This document shows positions 1 through 8,542 of a DNA stretch of 64,000 nucleotides, in pieces. The first letter of the stretch is position 1; the number at the start of each line of letters is the position of its first letter. The notes beneath the pieces were generated by a model. It saw nothing but the letters and a program-made list of their open reading frames with translations, was not told the origin of the DNA and did no database searches. Source of the DNA: Helicobacter pylori (lineage in GTDB: Bacteria; Campylobacterota; Campylobacteria; Campylobacterales; Helicobacteraceae); NCBI RefSeq assembly GCF_001653455.1, contig NZ_CP011486.1, forward strand, positions 248,001 to 312,000, in the 5' to 3' direction. Both the position numbers and the translations under genes were made by a program.

Positions 1-614
1 TTTTGCAATTCCACAACAATGGGCTTAGTCTTTTCGTTTGCATGCTTTAATAACACTGAAGCTAAAAGAGAAATAGAGCCGACAGGGTTTCTGATTTCAT
101 GGGCTAAATGCGCTGAGATCTTTCCCATAGAAGCGAGCCGTTCTTGGCGTTTTTGAGCGCTAATATCGGTTGCGGTGATGATTTGCTTGCCTTGAATGCT
201 GTTCTGCTGGACTAAATAGCTTTTATTTTCATGTTCAATTTCAGTGTTAAAATTTTCTAATTTAGCCTTATTGAACACCTCATGGCTTTGGTTGGCTAAA
301 GAATTTTTATAAAAAAAGCTCCCGTTTTCATTCATCACCCAAATGGCTTGCGGTAAAATCTCTATGACCCATTCATAAAGCGCTTTATAATCTTTAAACT
401 CCTTTTCTACTTTGTAGCTTTGCAAAATAAATTGGTTTAAAAGCTCCAATAATTCTTGCATGTCTTTTTTGTTGGAAAAATTTTCTAACAATTCTTCGCT
501 CTCTTTGGGTTTGAAATTTTCTAAAAGGATCGCATTTTCCTTTTTCAATAACCCCTTGAAAGAAGTTTTATGGCGTTTTAGATGAGAGGTTTTTAAGCGC
601 TTGGATTTTTTCAT
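1..614 (-). CDS. flgS: Sensor histidine kinase FlgS, N-terminal part (cut by window edge)
   Basis: This is the 5' part of a cytoplasmic histidine kinase gene that runs off the left edge. The visible ~204 residues have no membrane segment. They begin with a Lys-rich stretch and a Leu/Glu-rich helical region, followed by a PAS-like segment around residues 80-150 ([18 protein letters not shown]). The dimerisation/phosphoacceptor box [19 protein letters not shown] follows, with the likely phosphorylated His near residue 172. In H. pylori FlgS phosphorylates FlgR, which drives sigma-54 transcription of hook and filament genes. The ATG at 612-614 overlaps the TGA of the upstream flagellar gene, so the two are probably co-transcribed with flgI. 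The ATPase domain lies outside the window. Assignment to FlgS rests on this H-box, the lack of membrane segments and the neighbouring flagellar genes. Confidence 0.88.
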   Translation of the reverse strand, partial: MKKSKRLKTSHLKRHKTSFKGLLKKENAILLENFKPKESEELLENFSNKKDMQELLELLNQFILQSYKVEKEFKDYKALYEWVIEILPQAIWVMNENGSFFYKNSLANQSHEVFNKAKLENFNTEIEHENKSYLVQQNSIQGKQIITATDISAQKRQERLASMGKISAHLAHEIRNPVGSISLLASVLLKHANEKTKPIVVELQ

Positions 615-928
615 GGTTTTTGTTTTTCTTGCTCTTTTAAGAAATTAAACAGCATTTCGCTATAACCAAAATTCCCGCTCAATTCTTTAGAAAGCGTGTC
701 CTTATACATAGAGGTGTAAATCTCATCGCCTGGGGCTTTAGGATACAAGGGGTTATCCATTTTCATGGCGGTATCTAGCATGAATTTTAAAAGCAGCGCT
801 TCAAAAGAATCGGTTTGCTCTTTGAGGAGTTTGTCGTTTTTAGTTTTTGCTAACGCATTCAATTTCTCTTCACTCGCTAGTTTAGAAATATTGTATTGCT
901 CTAGCATGGCTTTATTGTTGTTTATCAT
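611..928 (-). CDS. Small FlgJ-like flagellar rod-binding protein
   Basis: This 105-residue protein resembles the N-terminal rod-binding domain of FlgJ. A helical core carries the motif [15 protein letters not shown] (about residues 42-56), then a Gly-Asp-Glu loop, then the C-terminal helix [10 protein letters not shown]. It has no muramidase domain, unlike the two-domain FlgJ of enteric bacteria. It also has no signal peptide, as is usual for rod proteins exported by the flagellar apparatus. It sits directly downstream of flgI (4-base overlap) and upstream of flgS (stop and start overlap). The inferred role is capping or scaffolding rod assembly. The family call is by motif and context, not by search. 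Confidence 0.75.
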   Translation of the reverse strand: MINNNKAMLEQYNISKLASEEKLNALAKTKNDKLLKEQTDSFEALLLKFMLDTAMKMDNPLYPKAPGDEIYTSMYKDTLSKELSGNFGYSEMLFNFLKEQEKQKP

Positions 929-1950
929 AGTATCTCCATTTCAGCGCTAATCGCGCCGCTTTTTTTTAGGGCTTGCAAGATTGAAACTATCCCTTTAGCG
1001 CTCACGCCAATTTTTTGTAAGGCTTTCATCACCCCAGCAATGGTGATATTTTTCCCGTTAGAACTCAGCGTGCTGTGAGCGGCATCTAAAGACATGCTGT
1101 CTAAATCTTGTGCGTTTTTAGAATTATTTAATGGCTCTTTAGTGATTTTAAGCGTGATGTCTTGGCTAGTAACCACTATCGGATGCACAATTATATCCAC
1201 TCCTGAAACGATCGTGCCTGATTTTTCATCTACAATGATCTTATTTTTCGCGCTGTAATTGATAGGGATTTCTTGCACTAAAGCTAAAAACTCCACCATA
1301 GAAAAACGCTCCGGGCGAGTGATTTGAATGGTTTTTGGATCTAGTGCGACAGCTACCCCTTTACCAAATACACTATTTAGAGTGTTTTGCACCTGGATAG
1401 CGTTTTTAAAATTAGGGTTTTTCAAGCTTAAAACCATGGCGTTTTTGTGGAACAAGTCATACGAAACTTCCCTCTCAATAGTTGCCCCATTGATGATATT
1501 GGCTGAAAGCAAATTGTTGGAATTGCCTGAAGTGATTGATCCTTGAGCGAGGGCGTAAATATTCCCATCTACCGCATTTAAAGGGGTCATCACTAAAGTC
1601 CCCCCTTGGATGGATTTCGCATCGCCGATAGAAGAGATGTGAATATCAATTTTATCGCCCTGTCTTGCAAAAGGAGGTAAGGAGGCTGTAATCATCACTG
1701 CAGCGACATTTTTAGACTTAATATCATCCGCAGAAATTTTGACATTCACGCTCTCTAGCATGTTAGAAATGGATTGCATGGTGAATTTTGAGCCGGATTT
1801 ATCCCCTGTGCCATTTAAGCCAATCACAAGCCCATAACCAATCAGCTGGTTATCCCTTACCCCCACCACGCTCGCTATATCGCCTATTTTTTCGGCTAAA
1901 AGCTTGTGGAAGGCTAATACAAAAAAAAGCCACAAAAACACCCGTTTCAA
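925..1950 (-). CDS. flgI: Flagellar P-ring protein FlgI
   Basis: FlgI forms the periplasmic P ring around the flagellar rod. The 341-residue product is close to the family's usual length. It starts with a Sec signal peptide ([18 protein letters not shown], probable cleavage before EKIGD). The mature start [20 protein letters not shown] matches the conserved FlgI opening, and [14 protein letters not shown] follows, another family hallmark. The start codon is TTG, with GAAAGGG about 5 bases upstream. It heads a three-gene minus-strand run with the FlgJ-like gene and flgS. A divergent 169-base gap separates it from rhpA. Confidence 0.96.
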   Translation of the reverse strand: MKRVFLWLFFVLAFHKLLAEKIGDIASVVGVRDNQLIGYGLVIGLNGTGDKSGSKFTMQSISNMLESVNVKISADDIKSKNVAAVMITASLPPFARQGDKIDIHISSIGDAKSIQGGTLVMTPLNAVDGNIYALAQGSITSGNSNNLLSANIINGATIEREVSYDLFHKNAMVLSLKNPNFKNAIQVQNTLNSVFGKGVAVALDPKTIQITRPERFSMVEFLALVQEIPINYSAKNKIIVDEKSGTIVSGVDIIVHPIVVTSQDITLKITKEPLNNSKNAQDLDSMSLDAAHSTLSSNGKNITIAGVMKALQKIGVSAKGIVSILQALKKSGAISAEMEIL

Positions 1951-2033
1951 TCAAACCCTTTCTCAAATTTCACTAAAACTATTTTAGCATAAGCCTTTTA
2001 TAAAAACTTTAATCCTAATTGAGTGCATTTTTA

Positions 2034-2042
2034 TGCTATACT
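2034..2042 (+). promoter_or_regulatory. Candidate extended -10 promoter for rhpA
   Basis: TGCTATACT is an extended -10 element (TG, one base, TATACT) of the kind used by the H. pylori vegetative sigma factor, which often lacks a clear -35. It lies about 78 bases upstream of the rhpA ATG, in the divergent gap with flgI. The assignment rests on position and match only. Confidence 0.45.
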
Positions 2043-2119
2043 CAAAAATCTTATAAACTAAAGATTATAAGCTTTTATTAGCTTTTAAGTTTCAAATTAA
2101 TTAGTAAGGTCAATCCCCC

Positions 2120-3604
2120 ATGGAATTTATTCATGATGATTCACAACTCCCTATAGAAATTGATGATGACACCTACCATAAGCCTAGTTTCAATGATTTA
2201 GGTTTAAAAGAATCGGTTTTAAAATCCGTTTATGAAGCCGGCTTCACTTCCCCAAGCCCCATTCAAGAAAAGGCCATTCCGGCTATTTTACAAGGAAGAG
2301 ATGTTATCGCGCAAGCCCAAACGGGTACGGGAAAAACCGCCGCTTTCGCTTTGCCTATCATCAATAACCTTAAAAACAACCACACCATAGAAGCATTAGT
2401 GATCACGCCCACTAGAGAATTGGCTATGCAAATTAGCGATGAAATCTTTAAATTAGGCAAACACACCAGGACTAAAACCGTGTGCGTGTATGGAGGCCAG
2501 AGCGTTAAAAAACAATGCGAATTTATTAAGAAAAACCCTCAAGTGATGATCGCCACGCCAGGAAGATTATTGGATCATTTAAAAAACGAGCGCATCCATA
2601 AATTTGTGCCTAAAGTGGTCGTGCTAGATGAAAGCGATGAAATGCTGGATATGGGGTTTTTAGACGATATTGAAGAGATTTTTGACTACCTCCCTAGCGA
2701 AGCGCAAATCTTGCTTTTTTCAGCCACGATGCCAGAGCCAATTAAAAGACTAGCGGATAAGATTTTAGAAAACCCCATTAAAATCCATATCGCTCCTTCT
2801 AATATCACCAACACTGACATCACCCAACGCTTTTATGTGATCAACGAACATGAAAGATCTGAAGCGATCATGCGCCTTTTAGACACCCAAGCGCCTGAAA
2901 AAAGCATTGTTTTCACGCGTACTAAAAAAGAGGCCGATGAATTGCACCAGTTCCTTATTTCTAAAAATTACAAAAGCACCGCCTTGCATGGGGATATGGA
3001 TCAAAGGGATCGACGCGCTTCTATCATGGCGTTTAAAAAAAATGACGCTGATGTGTTGGTGGCTACGGATGTGGCGAGCCGTGGGCTAGACATTAGCGGT
3101 GTAAGCCATGTGTTCAATTACCACTTGCCCCTAAACACTGAAAGCTACATCCATCGCATTGGTAGAACCGGGCGAGCGGGCAAAAAAGGCATGGCGATCA
3201 CGCTAGTTACGCCTTTAGAATACAAAGAGCTTTTACGCATGCAAAAAGAAATTGATTCAGAGATTGAGCTTTTTGAAATCCCCACCATTAACGAAAATCA
3301 AATCATCAAAACCTTGCATGACGCTAAAGTGTCTGAAGGGATCATTAGCCTTTATGAACAGCTCACCGAAATTTTTGAACCCTCTCAATTGGTGTTAAAA
3401 CTTTTGAGCTTGCAATTTGAAACCAGCAAAATTGGCTTGAACCAGCAAGAGATTGATGCGATTCAAAACCCTAAAGAAAAAACGCCAAAACCCTCTCACA
3501 AAAAAACGCACAAGCCTGATCAGTCGCACTCTTTCAAAAAAGACCACCACAAAGACAAGCACCCTAAAACGAATCGTTATTCCAAAAAACCCAAACGCCA
3601 TTAA
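2120..3604 (+). CDS. rhpA: DEAD-box RNA helicase RhpA
   Basis: This 494-residue ATP-dependent RNA helicase is, as I recall, the sole DEAD-box helicase of H. pylori and a partner of RNase J in mRNA decay. Visible motifs, in order, are a Q motif (FNDLGL to SPIQEKAIP, about residues 24-54), Walker A AQTGTGKT (near 66-73), PTREL, motif II read as DESD instead of DEAD, FSATMP, and HRIGRTGRAG near residue 345. The C-terminal ~50 residues form a very Lys/His-rich tail (KTPKPSHKKTHKPDQS and on), probably for RNA binding. The start ATG follows a weak ribosome site. An SPFH-protein gene follows 21 bases later in the same direction. Confidence 0.95.
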   Translation: MEFIHDDSQLPIEIDDDTYHKPSFNDLGLKESVLKSVYEAGFTSPSPIQEKAIPAILQGRDVIAQAQTGTGKTAAFALPIINNLKNNHTIEALVITPTRELAMQISDEIFKLGKHTRTKTVCVYGGQSVKKQCEFIKKNPQVMIATPGRLLDHLKNERIHKFVPKVVVLDESDEMLDMGFLDDIEEIFDYLPSEAQILLFSATMPEPIKRLADKILENPIKIHIAPSNITNTDITQRFYVINEHERSEAIMRLLDTQAPEKSIVFTRTKKEADELHQFLISKNYKSTALHGDMDQRDRRASIMAFKKNDADVLVATDVASRGLDISGVSHVFNYHLPLNTESYIHRIGRTGRAGKKGMAITLVTPLEYKELLRMQKEIDSEIELFEIPTINENQIIKTLHDAKVSEGIISLYEQLTEIFEPSQLVLKLLSLQFETSKIGLNQQEIDAIQNPKEKTPKPSHKKTHKPDQSHSFKKDHHKDKHPKTNRYSKKPKRH

Positions 3605-3625
3605 AATATTCAAAAAAGGAAATTC

Positions 3626-4720
3626 ATGCCCATTGATTTGAACGAACATTTAAAAAAGAAAAATTCTCAAAGACCCCCAGATAACCCCACGCCTAACGGA
3701 TCTAATAATGGGGGGCGTTTCACTCCGCCGTCTAATTCTTTTAATTCTAAAAAAATATCGGTTTTAGTTGTTGTTGTCCTTTTGGGCGTTATCGCTTTTT
3801 TGGCCAAGCCTTTTGAAGTGATTAGCTCAGGAGAAATTGGCATTAAAATCACCGCTGGGAAATACGAACCCACCCCCTTACAGCCGGGAATCCACTTTTT
3901 TGTGCCTATCATTCAAGACATTCTCATTGTGGATACCAGGATTAGGAATATCAATTTTTCACGCACCGAAGACATGGGCGTGGCCGGTAAAAACCAAGGG
4001 ATTTTTAGGAACGACGCTATTAATGTGATGGATAGTAGGGGTTTGACCGTTTCTATTGAACTCACCGTCCAATACCGCCTAAACCCCCAAACCACCCCCC
4101 AAACGATCGCTACTTATGGCTTGTCTTGGGAGCAAAAAATCATCAATCCCGTGGTGCGCGATGTGGTGCGCTCTGTCGTGGGGCGCTATCCGGCTGAAGA
4201 TTTACCCATTAAGCGCAACGAGATCGCCGCTCTTATCAATAGCGGTATCAATAAAGAAGTCTCTAAACTCCCTAACACCCCTGTGGAATTAAGCTCTATC
4301 CAATTGAGGGAAATCGTTTTGCCCGCTAAGATTAAAGAGCAAATTGAAAAAGTCCAAATCGCGCGCCAAGAATCAGAGAGGGTGAAATACGAGGTGGAAC
4401 GCTCCAAGCAAGAAGCCCAAAAACAAGCCGCTTTAGCTAAAGGGGAGGCGGACGCTAACAGGATTAAGGCTCAGGGCGTAGCGGATGCGATCGTGATTGA
4501 AGCTAAGGCAAAATCTCAAGCCAATTTAAGCATTTCACAGAGTTTGAGCGACAAGCTTTTGAGATTGCGTCAGATTGAAGTTCAAGGCCAGTTTAATGAA
4601 GCGTTAAAAACGAACAATAACGCCCAGATCATGCTCACTCCAGGTGGGGCTGTGCCTAATATTTGGATTGACACTAAAAGTAAGGTTAAATCTAGTATCG
4701 CCGAGAGTAAAGAGCCTTAA
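3626..4720 (+). CDS. SPFH/prohibitin-domain (flotillin/HflK-like) membrane protein
   Basis: This 364-residue protein has a short Pro/Asn-rich cytoplasmic N-terminus, one membrane segment around residues 43-62 (ISVLVVVVLLGVIAFLAKPF), and an SPFH (band 7) domain with the typical opening GEIGIKITAGKYEPTPLQPG. A long helical Glu/Lys/Ala-rich region follows (EKVQIARQESERVKYEVE, then KQAALAKGEADANRIKAQG). Such proteins form oligomeric membrane scaffolds, and an H. pylori member of this type has been discussed as flotillin-like. It follows rhpA with a good AAAAGGA ribosome site and precedes a small membrane protein by 6 bases. Substrate and partners cannot be read from sequence. Confidence 0.85.
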   Translation: MPIDLNEHLKKKNSQRPPDNPTPNGSNNGGRFTPPSNSFNSKKISVLVVVVLLGVIAFLAKPFEVISSGEIGIKITAGKYEPTPLQPGIHFFVPIIQDILIVDTRIRNINFSRTEDMGVAGKNQGIFRNDAINVMDSRGLTVSIELTVQYRLNPQTTPQTIATYGLSWEQKIINPVVRDVVRSVVGRYPAEDLPIKRNEIAALINSGINKEVSKLPNTPVELSSIQLREIVLPAKIKEQIEKVQIARQESERVKYEVERSKQEAQKQAALAKGEADANRIKAQGVADAIVIEAKAKSQANLSISQSLSDKLLRLRQIEVQGQFNEALKTNNNAQIMLTPGGAVPNIWIDTKSKVKSSIAESKEP

Positions 4721-4726
4721 AAACGC

Positions 4727-5266
4727 ATGGCGTCTCTTGCCTTTGTCCAAGCTTTTTTGGAATCTTTTAAGGGTTTTTTAAGCCAAGCGACTCTAATTAG
4801 CGTTTTAATAGCGAGCGTTTTAATCCTTTTTTGCGCGATTTTGCTCCTTTTGGCTTTGCTTTTGAGAAACCGCTTAGCTAGTTATATAGCGGCAGCAACT
4901 TTTTTAAGCACGTTTTTAAGCATGCCTTTTGTCTTAAAATTCTTACTCACTCAAGCGATTTACCCCATAGAAACACGCATCTTGCACGCTAACCCTTTAA
5001 ATTACAGCAACGCTTTTTCCTTGCAAGTAGAAGTCAAAAACATTTCCAAATTCAGTTTAAACAAATGCTTTTTACGCCTAGAAGTTCTTAAAAACCCTCA
5101 TAATTTTGTTGAAGAGCGGGCTTTTAAACTCTTTGTCAAAAAAAGCTATGAAAAAACTTTTAAAGAGAAGATTTTACCCAAAGAATCCAAGGTGTTTTCA
5201 TTCTTTATTGACAATTACCCTTATTCAAAAACAGCCTCTTATCAAGTTTCTTCGTTTTGTTTATAA
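4727..5266 (+). CDS. DUF2393-like two-helix membrane protein
   Basis: This 179-residue protein of unknown function has two long hydrophobic helices, about residues 20-46 (ISVLIASVLILFCAILLL) and 52-77. A roughly 100-residue hydrophilic domain follows that looks beta-rich (SLQVEVKNISKFSLNKC) and is probably periplasmic. The architecture fits the DUF2393 family of Epsilonproteobacteria. The gene lies 6 bases after the SPFH-protein gene, so the two probably share a transcript and may share a membrane complex (inference). It ends just before a dispersed repeat copy. Confidence 0.7.
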   Translation: MASLAFVQAFLESFKGFLSQATLISVLIASVLILFCAILLLLALLLRNRLASYIAAATFLSTFLSMPFVLKFLLTQAIYPIETRILHANPLNYSNAFSLQVEVKNISKFSLNKCFLRLEVLKNPHNFVEERAFKLFVKKSYEKTFKEKILPKESKVFSFFIDNYPYSKTASYQVSSFCL

Positions 5267-5344
5267 AATACTTTCATTAAAACGCTTTTAAACTATTGGC
5301 TAAATTTATTTTTAAAGATATTTAAAAATTTTTACTTTATTTTT

Positions 5345-5525
5345 TGTTTTATAGTAAAAACCCATTTTCTTAAGTGGATAGGGGTATTTTGAAACAATTC
5401 TCCCTTATAACCACCAACTATAAACCCCATAACTCTAAAAGACCGCTTTTTTTAATAAGTTATCGTTTGCTTAGCGCAAGCTTTTTGCTATTTAATCCTA
5501 AAAAAATGCTAAAGGTATTTTTTTA
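5345..5525 (+). repeat. Dispersed intergenic repeat, copy A
   Basis: The 276-base gap between the convergent DUF2393-like and oppD genes is largely a copy of a repeat also found at 25351-25525 (inverted) and 36085-36258. Shared blocks in order are tttatagtaaaa, a ccctt..aagtggataggg block, tattttgaaacaattctccc, an accaccaactat..ccccataac block, agaccgctttttttaa, a short inverted repeat gcttagcgcaagc, and a final aaaaatgct..ggtatttttt. This copy is the most diverged of the three long ones. No open reading frame runs across it. Confidence 0.8.
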
Positions 5526-5542
5526 AATTTTGAAACAAAAAT

Positions 5543-7093
5543 TTAAAGCCTAGATTCTAACAAACGCTTGGTATAATCATGTTTGGGGCTTTCAAACACT
5601 TCTTTAATAGCACCCGTTTCTACGACCTTTCCTTCACTTATCACTAACACCTTATCGCAAAACGCTTTGATCACATCCAAATCATGGCTAATAAACAAAT
5701 AGCTCAAGTCTTGTTTTTCTTGCAAATTCAACAATAATTCCAGCACGCTTTTTTGAATGCTCTTATCTAAAGCAGAGGTAGGTTCATCTAAAAGAATGAT
5801 TCTAGGTTTTAATGCAATCGCTCTAGCGATCGCTACTCTTTGGCGCTCCCCACCACTCAATTCATAAGCGTAAAAATTGAGCAGTTTAGAATCCAAGCGC
5901 ACTTCTTCTAAACAAAGTTCAGCTAAATGGTGCCATTCTTCTTTGGAAGCTTTAGGGTAAGCGAAGTGCAAAGCCTCAGTTAAAATACTTTGAATGCTTA
6001 GGCGAGGGTTTAATGAAGCGTAAGGGTCTTGAAACACCATTTGCAAGATCTTGCGGTAGGGTTTGAACGCCTTAGAGTTTAAAGACCCCACGCTTTCGCC
6101 TAAAATCTTTTCTTCCCCACTATTTAAAGCGAGCTTTAAAAGCCCTAACACTAGAGAGCTTTTCCCGCTCCCGCTTTCGCCAATAATGCCAATATTTTCT
6201 TTGGCTTTGAGAGAAAATTCCACTGATGCGATAAGGGGCTTTTTTAAAGAAGGCCTAAAAAAGCGTTTTTGCAAGTAATAAACGCTAAAATCCCTCACCT
6301 CTAAAAGCGTCTCATCTAGCGCTTTTAAATTTTTGGCGGGTAAATGAGAAGCTTGAATCAAGAGTTTTGAATATTCGTGTTTGGGATTATTGAAAAGCTC
6401 TTTAGTCAGATTGGTTTCTACTATTTCGCCTTTTTTTAACACATAAACCCTATCGGCTAAGCGCTTGACCGCCTTTAAATCATGGCTAATAAATAAAAGG
6501 GCGATGTTTTTCTCCACGCTCAATTGTTTGAGCAAGTCTAAAATCTGGTTTTGGATTTGCGCATCTAGGGCGGTGGTAGGTTCATCGCAAATGAGCAGTT
6601 TGGGTGCATTAATAATGCCCATAGCGATACACACCCTTTGGCGCTGCCCTCCGCTCAATTCATAAGGGTAACGATCCAAATGCTTTTCATCTAGCTGGAC
6701 TTGTTTCATGGCGTTTAAAACTTGTTCTTTAAGGAGCGTTTTAGAAGCGTTTTTGTGGTGCAAAAAATAGGCTTCGCTCATTTGCTTGCCGATTTTATGC
6801 AAAGGGTTTAGGCTGGATAGGGGGTCTTGAGCGATGTAAGCGATCATATTGCCCCTTAAATCTTGCATAAACGCTTCGCTTTCTTGTAAAAGGTTGGTTT
6901 TTTCAAACAACACTTCGCCATTATAAGGCTTAAACCTGGGGTTTAATCGCATGATAATGTTAGCGATAGAGCTTTTACCGCTCCCGCTCTCGCCCACGAT
7001 CGCTACCCTTTCGCTAGAATTTAACGAAATATTGATGTTTTGGAGCGAAAAATGGGCGTTTAAAGCGCAACTTAAATTCTTGATTTCTAGCAT
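5543..7093 (-). CDS. oppD: Peptide ABC transporter, fused double ATPase (OppD-OppF type)
   Basis: This 516-residue protein carries two complete ABC ATPase domains in tandem. The first has Walker A GESGSGKSSIAN near residue 35, signature LSGGQRQRV near 147 and Walker B LLICDEPTTALD. The second has GESGSGKSSLV near 308, LSGGERQRVAI and IILLDEPTSALD. It therefore does the work of separate OppD and OppF subunits in powering oligopeptide or dipeptide import. The oppC permease gene lies 9 bases upstream. No oppB or binding-protein gene adjoins the pair, so the partners must be elsewhere. The window does hold the start of a separate dppA at its right end. Confidence 0.9.
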   Translation of the reverse strand: MLEIKNLSCALNAHFSLQNINISLNSSERVAIVGESGSGKSSIANIIMRLNPRFKPYNGEVLFEKTNLLQESEAFMQDLRGNMIAYIAQDPLSSLNPLHKIGKQMSEAYFLHHKNASKTLLKEQVLNAMKQVQLDEKHLDRYPYELSGGQRQRVCIAMGIINAPKLLICDEPTTALDAQIQNQILDLLKQLSVEKNIALLFISHDLKAVKRLADRVYVLKKGEIVETNLTKELFNNPKHEYSKLLIQASHLPAKNLKALDETLLEVRDFSVYYLQKRFFRPSLKKPLIASVEFSLKAKENIGIIGESGSGKSSLVLGLLKLALNSGEEKILGESVGSLNSKAFKPYRKILQMVFQDPYASLNPRLSIQSILTEALHFAYPKASKEEWHHLAELCLEEVRLDSKLLNFYAYELSGGERQRVAIARAIALKPRIILLDEPTSALDKSIQKSVLELLLNLQEKQDLSYLFISHDLDVIKAFCDKVLVISEGKVVETGAIKEVFESPKHDYTKRLLESRL

Positions 7094-7102
7094 TAACCCC
7101 CC

Positions 7103-8119
7103 TTATTTGAGCATGTTAGCGTTGAAAGCATCGCGCACCCCTTCGCCAATGAACACCAAAACAGAAAGCAACAAGCTAATCGCCACAAACGCAACGATGG
7201 CTAAATGAGGCGTGGTGAGGTTATCCTTGCCTTGATTGACCAATTCGCCCAAGCTCGCGCTCCCTATAGGCATGCCAAAACCCAAGAAATCTAAAGACAC
7301 TAAAGTGGAAATGCTAGCCGCCATTAAAAACGGCACATAAGTGATCGTCGCCACTAAAGCGTTGGGTAAGACATGGTAAAAAATGATTTTTAAATCATTC
7401 ACCCCAAGCGCTCTAGCGGCTTTAGTGTAGTCCATATTCCTTGCTTTTAAAAATTCCGTGCGCACGACTTGAGAAAGCCCCATCCAGCTAAAGAGCAAGA
7501 CTAAAAATAAAATGATCCAAAAATTAGAATTGAACGCGCTAGAAATCACAATAAGTAAAAAAAGCATGGGAATTGCGCTCCAAATCTCGCTCAACCTTTG
7601 CCCTAATAAATCCACTAACCCTCCATAATACCCTTGAAACGCTCCCAAACTCACGCCAATAAGAACGCTAAAAAGCGTGAGTAAAATCCCAAACACTAAA
7701 GAAACACGATAGCCATAAACCAATCTGGCTAACACATCTCTAGCCTGATCGTCTGTGCCTAGAAGGTGTTTGAAGCTTGGGGGGGTGGGAGCGGGCGAGT
7801 CTAAATCCATAATGATCGTATCGTAGCTATAAGGAATGAGTGCATGGATAATGAAAGCGTCTTTTAAAAGCGTGTTTTGCACATAAGGATCGTTATAATC
7901 CGTAGGGGTGAAAAAATCGCCTCCAAACTCCACTTCCGCATAGTTTTTAAACATGGGGAAATACGCCTTATTATCCTTATAGATAAATAAGGGGCGTTCA
8001 TTCACCCACAAGGGGGCTAAAAGAGAAAGCGCTAACAAAGCAATAAAAAGATAGAGCGAAAAGACCGCCCGCTTATTCTCTTTAAAACTAAGAATACGCA
8101 TTTTAAACAAACTGCTCAC
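7103..8119 (-). CDS. oppC: Peptide ABC transporter permease OppC
   Basis: This inner-membrane permease belongs to the DppC/OppC type. It has one N-terminal membrane helix (AVFSLYLFIALLALSLLAPL), a ~100-residue periplasmic segment, and then five C-terminal helices. The conserved LLGTDDQARDVLARLVYG block precedes the core, and the EAA-like loop contains KAARALGVNDLKIIFYHVLPN. I prefer GTG at 8119 as start (338 residues) because GGAG lies 7 bases upstream. TTG at 8125 is only 1 base from that ribosome site. It is followed by the fused ATPase gene and should act with a substrate protein and an OppB encoded elsewhere. Confidence 0.88.
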   Translation of the reverse strand: MSSLFKMRILSFKENKRAVFSLYLFIALLALSLLAPLWVNERPLFIYKDNKAYFPMFKNYAEVEFGGDFFTPTDYNDPYVQNTLLKDAFIIHALIPYSYDTIIMDLDSPAPTPPSFKHLLGTDDQARDVLARLVYGYRVSLVFGILLTLFSVLIGVSLGAFQGYYGGLVDLLGQRLSEIWSAIPMLFLLIVISSAFNSNFWIILFLVLLFSWMGLSQVVRTEFLKARNMDYTKAARALGVNDLKIIFYHVLPNALVATITYVPFLMAASISTLVSLDFLGFGMPIGSASLGELVNQGKDNLTTPHLAIVAFVAISLLLSVLVFIGEGVRDAFNANMLK

Positions 8120-8153
8120 GCTCAAACTCCCTTGATGAAAAACAATTCCTAAG

Positions 8154-8159
8154 ATTATA
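8154..8159 (-). promoter_or_regulatory. Candidate -10 element for oppC-oppD
   Basis: TATAAT on the minus strand, about 35 bases upstream of the preferred oppC GTG, is a perfect -10 hexamer. No -35 match is evident, as is common in H. pylori. Confidence 0.45.
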
Positions 8160-8220
8160 ATTAATTATGGGTAATACTAGCAAGAACATGTTCAAGGCAT
8201 TTTTTATCATCAATATAATA

Positions 8221-8300
8221 AAGAGTTTGATTTCAATTAAATTTTAATCAAACTTTAATCAAGCAGTAGTCTTTTTAAAAAAGCGATCTTAGGGGGTTTA
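8221..8300 (-). repeat. Dispersed intergenic repeat, partial copy D
   Basis: Read on the minus strand, this has the right half of the repeat family: taaacccccta, then cgcttttttaaaaagactac, then gcttgattaaag with nested gattaaa/tttaatc inverted repeats, then caaactcttt. The matching order in copy B is aaccccctaacc, gcgcttttttt, agactaccgcttgatt, aatcaagctcttt. It abuts the 3' end of the tRNA-Ala gene at 8301. The left half (the GGGGGTATTTT hairpin block) is missing, so this is a truncated member. Confidence 0.65.
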
Positions 8301-8376
8301 TGGTGGAGTGTAGGGGGTTCGAACCCCTGACCTCAACGCTGCCAGCGTTGTGCTCTCCCAGCTGAGCTAACACCCC
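8301..8376 (-). tRNA. tRNA-Ala (anticodon GGC)
   Basis: The minus strand folds as a complete 76-base cloverleaf. The acceptor stem GGGGTGT pairs with ACACTCC (one G-T pair). The D arm is GCTC/GAGC. The anticodon arm CAACG-CTGGCAG-CGTTG gives anticodon GGC, which reads GCC/GCU alanine codons. The T arm is AGGGG-TTCGAAC-CCCCT. The terminal CCA is encoded (TGG at 8301-8303 on the plus strand). Confidence 0.97.
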
Positions 8377-8456
8377 AAATAAAATTAAGCGAGCATTATA
8401 ACATTTTGCTTAAAAGATGTCAATTTGATGTTTTTTTGAAACACTTAAGGGCAAAA

Positions 8457-8473
8457 TAAGAATGATTATCTTA
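8457..8473 (+). promoter_or_regulatory. Possible Fur-type operator upstream of hopF
   Basis: TAAGAATGATTATCTTA is an imperfect palindrome with 5-base arms (TAAGA/TCTTA). It resembles the holo-Fur box TAATAATnATTATTA, with three mismatches in the best alignment. It lies 70-86 bases before the hopF start, just upstream of possible -10 hexamers (TATAGA near 8492 and TAAAAT near 8503). AT-rich background makes chance matches likely, so confidence is low. Confidence 0.3.
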
Positions 8474-8542
8474 AAATTAGAAAGTTTCTTTTATAGATGA
8501 AGTAAAATCACTTACCGAAGCAAAAAAGCAAAAAGGATATTT

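Noticed and set aside
8126-8215. Short minus-strand peptide frame (MIKNALNMFLLVLP start) upstream of oppC
   Set aside because: It resembles small hydrophobic toxin-type peptides at first sight, but it has no convincing ribosome site, runs into oppC out of frame and lacks an antisense partner signal.
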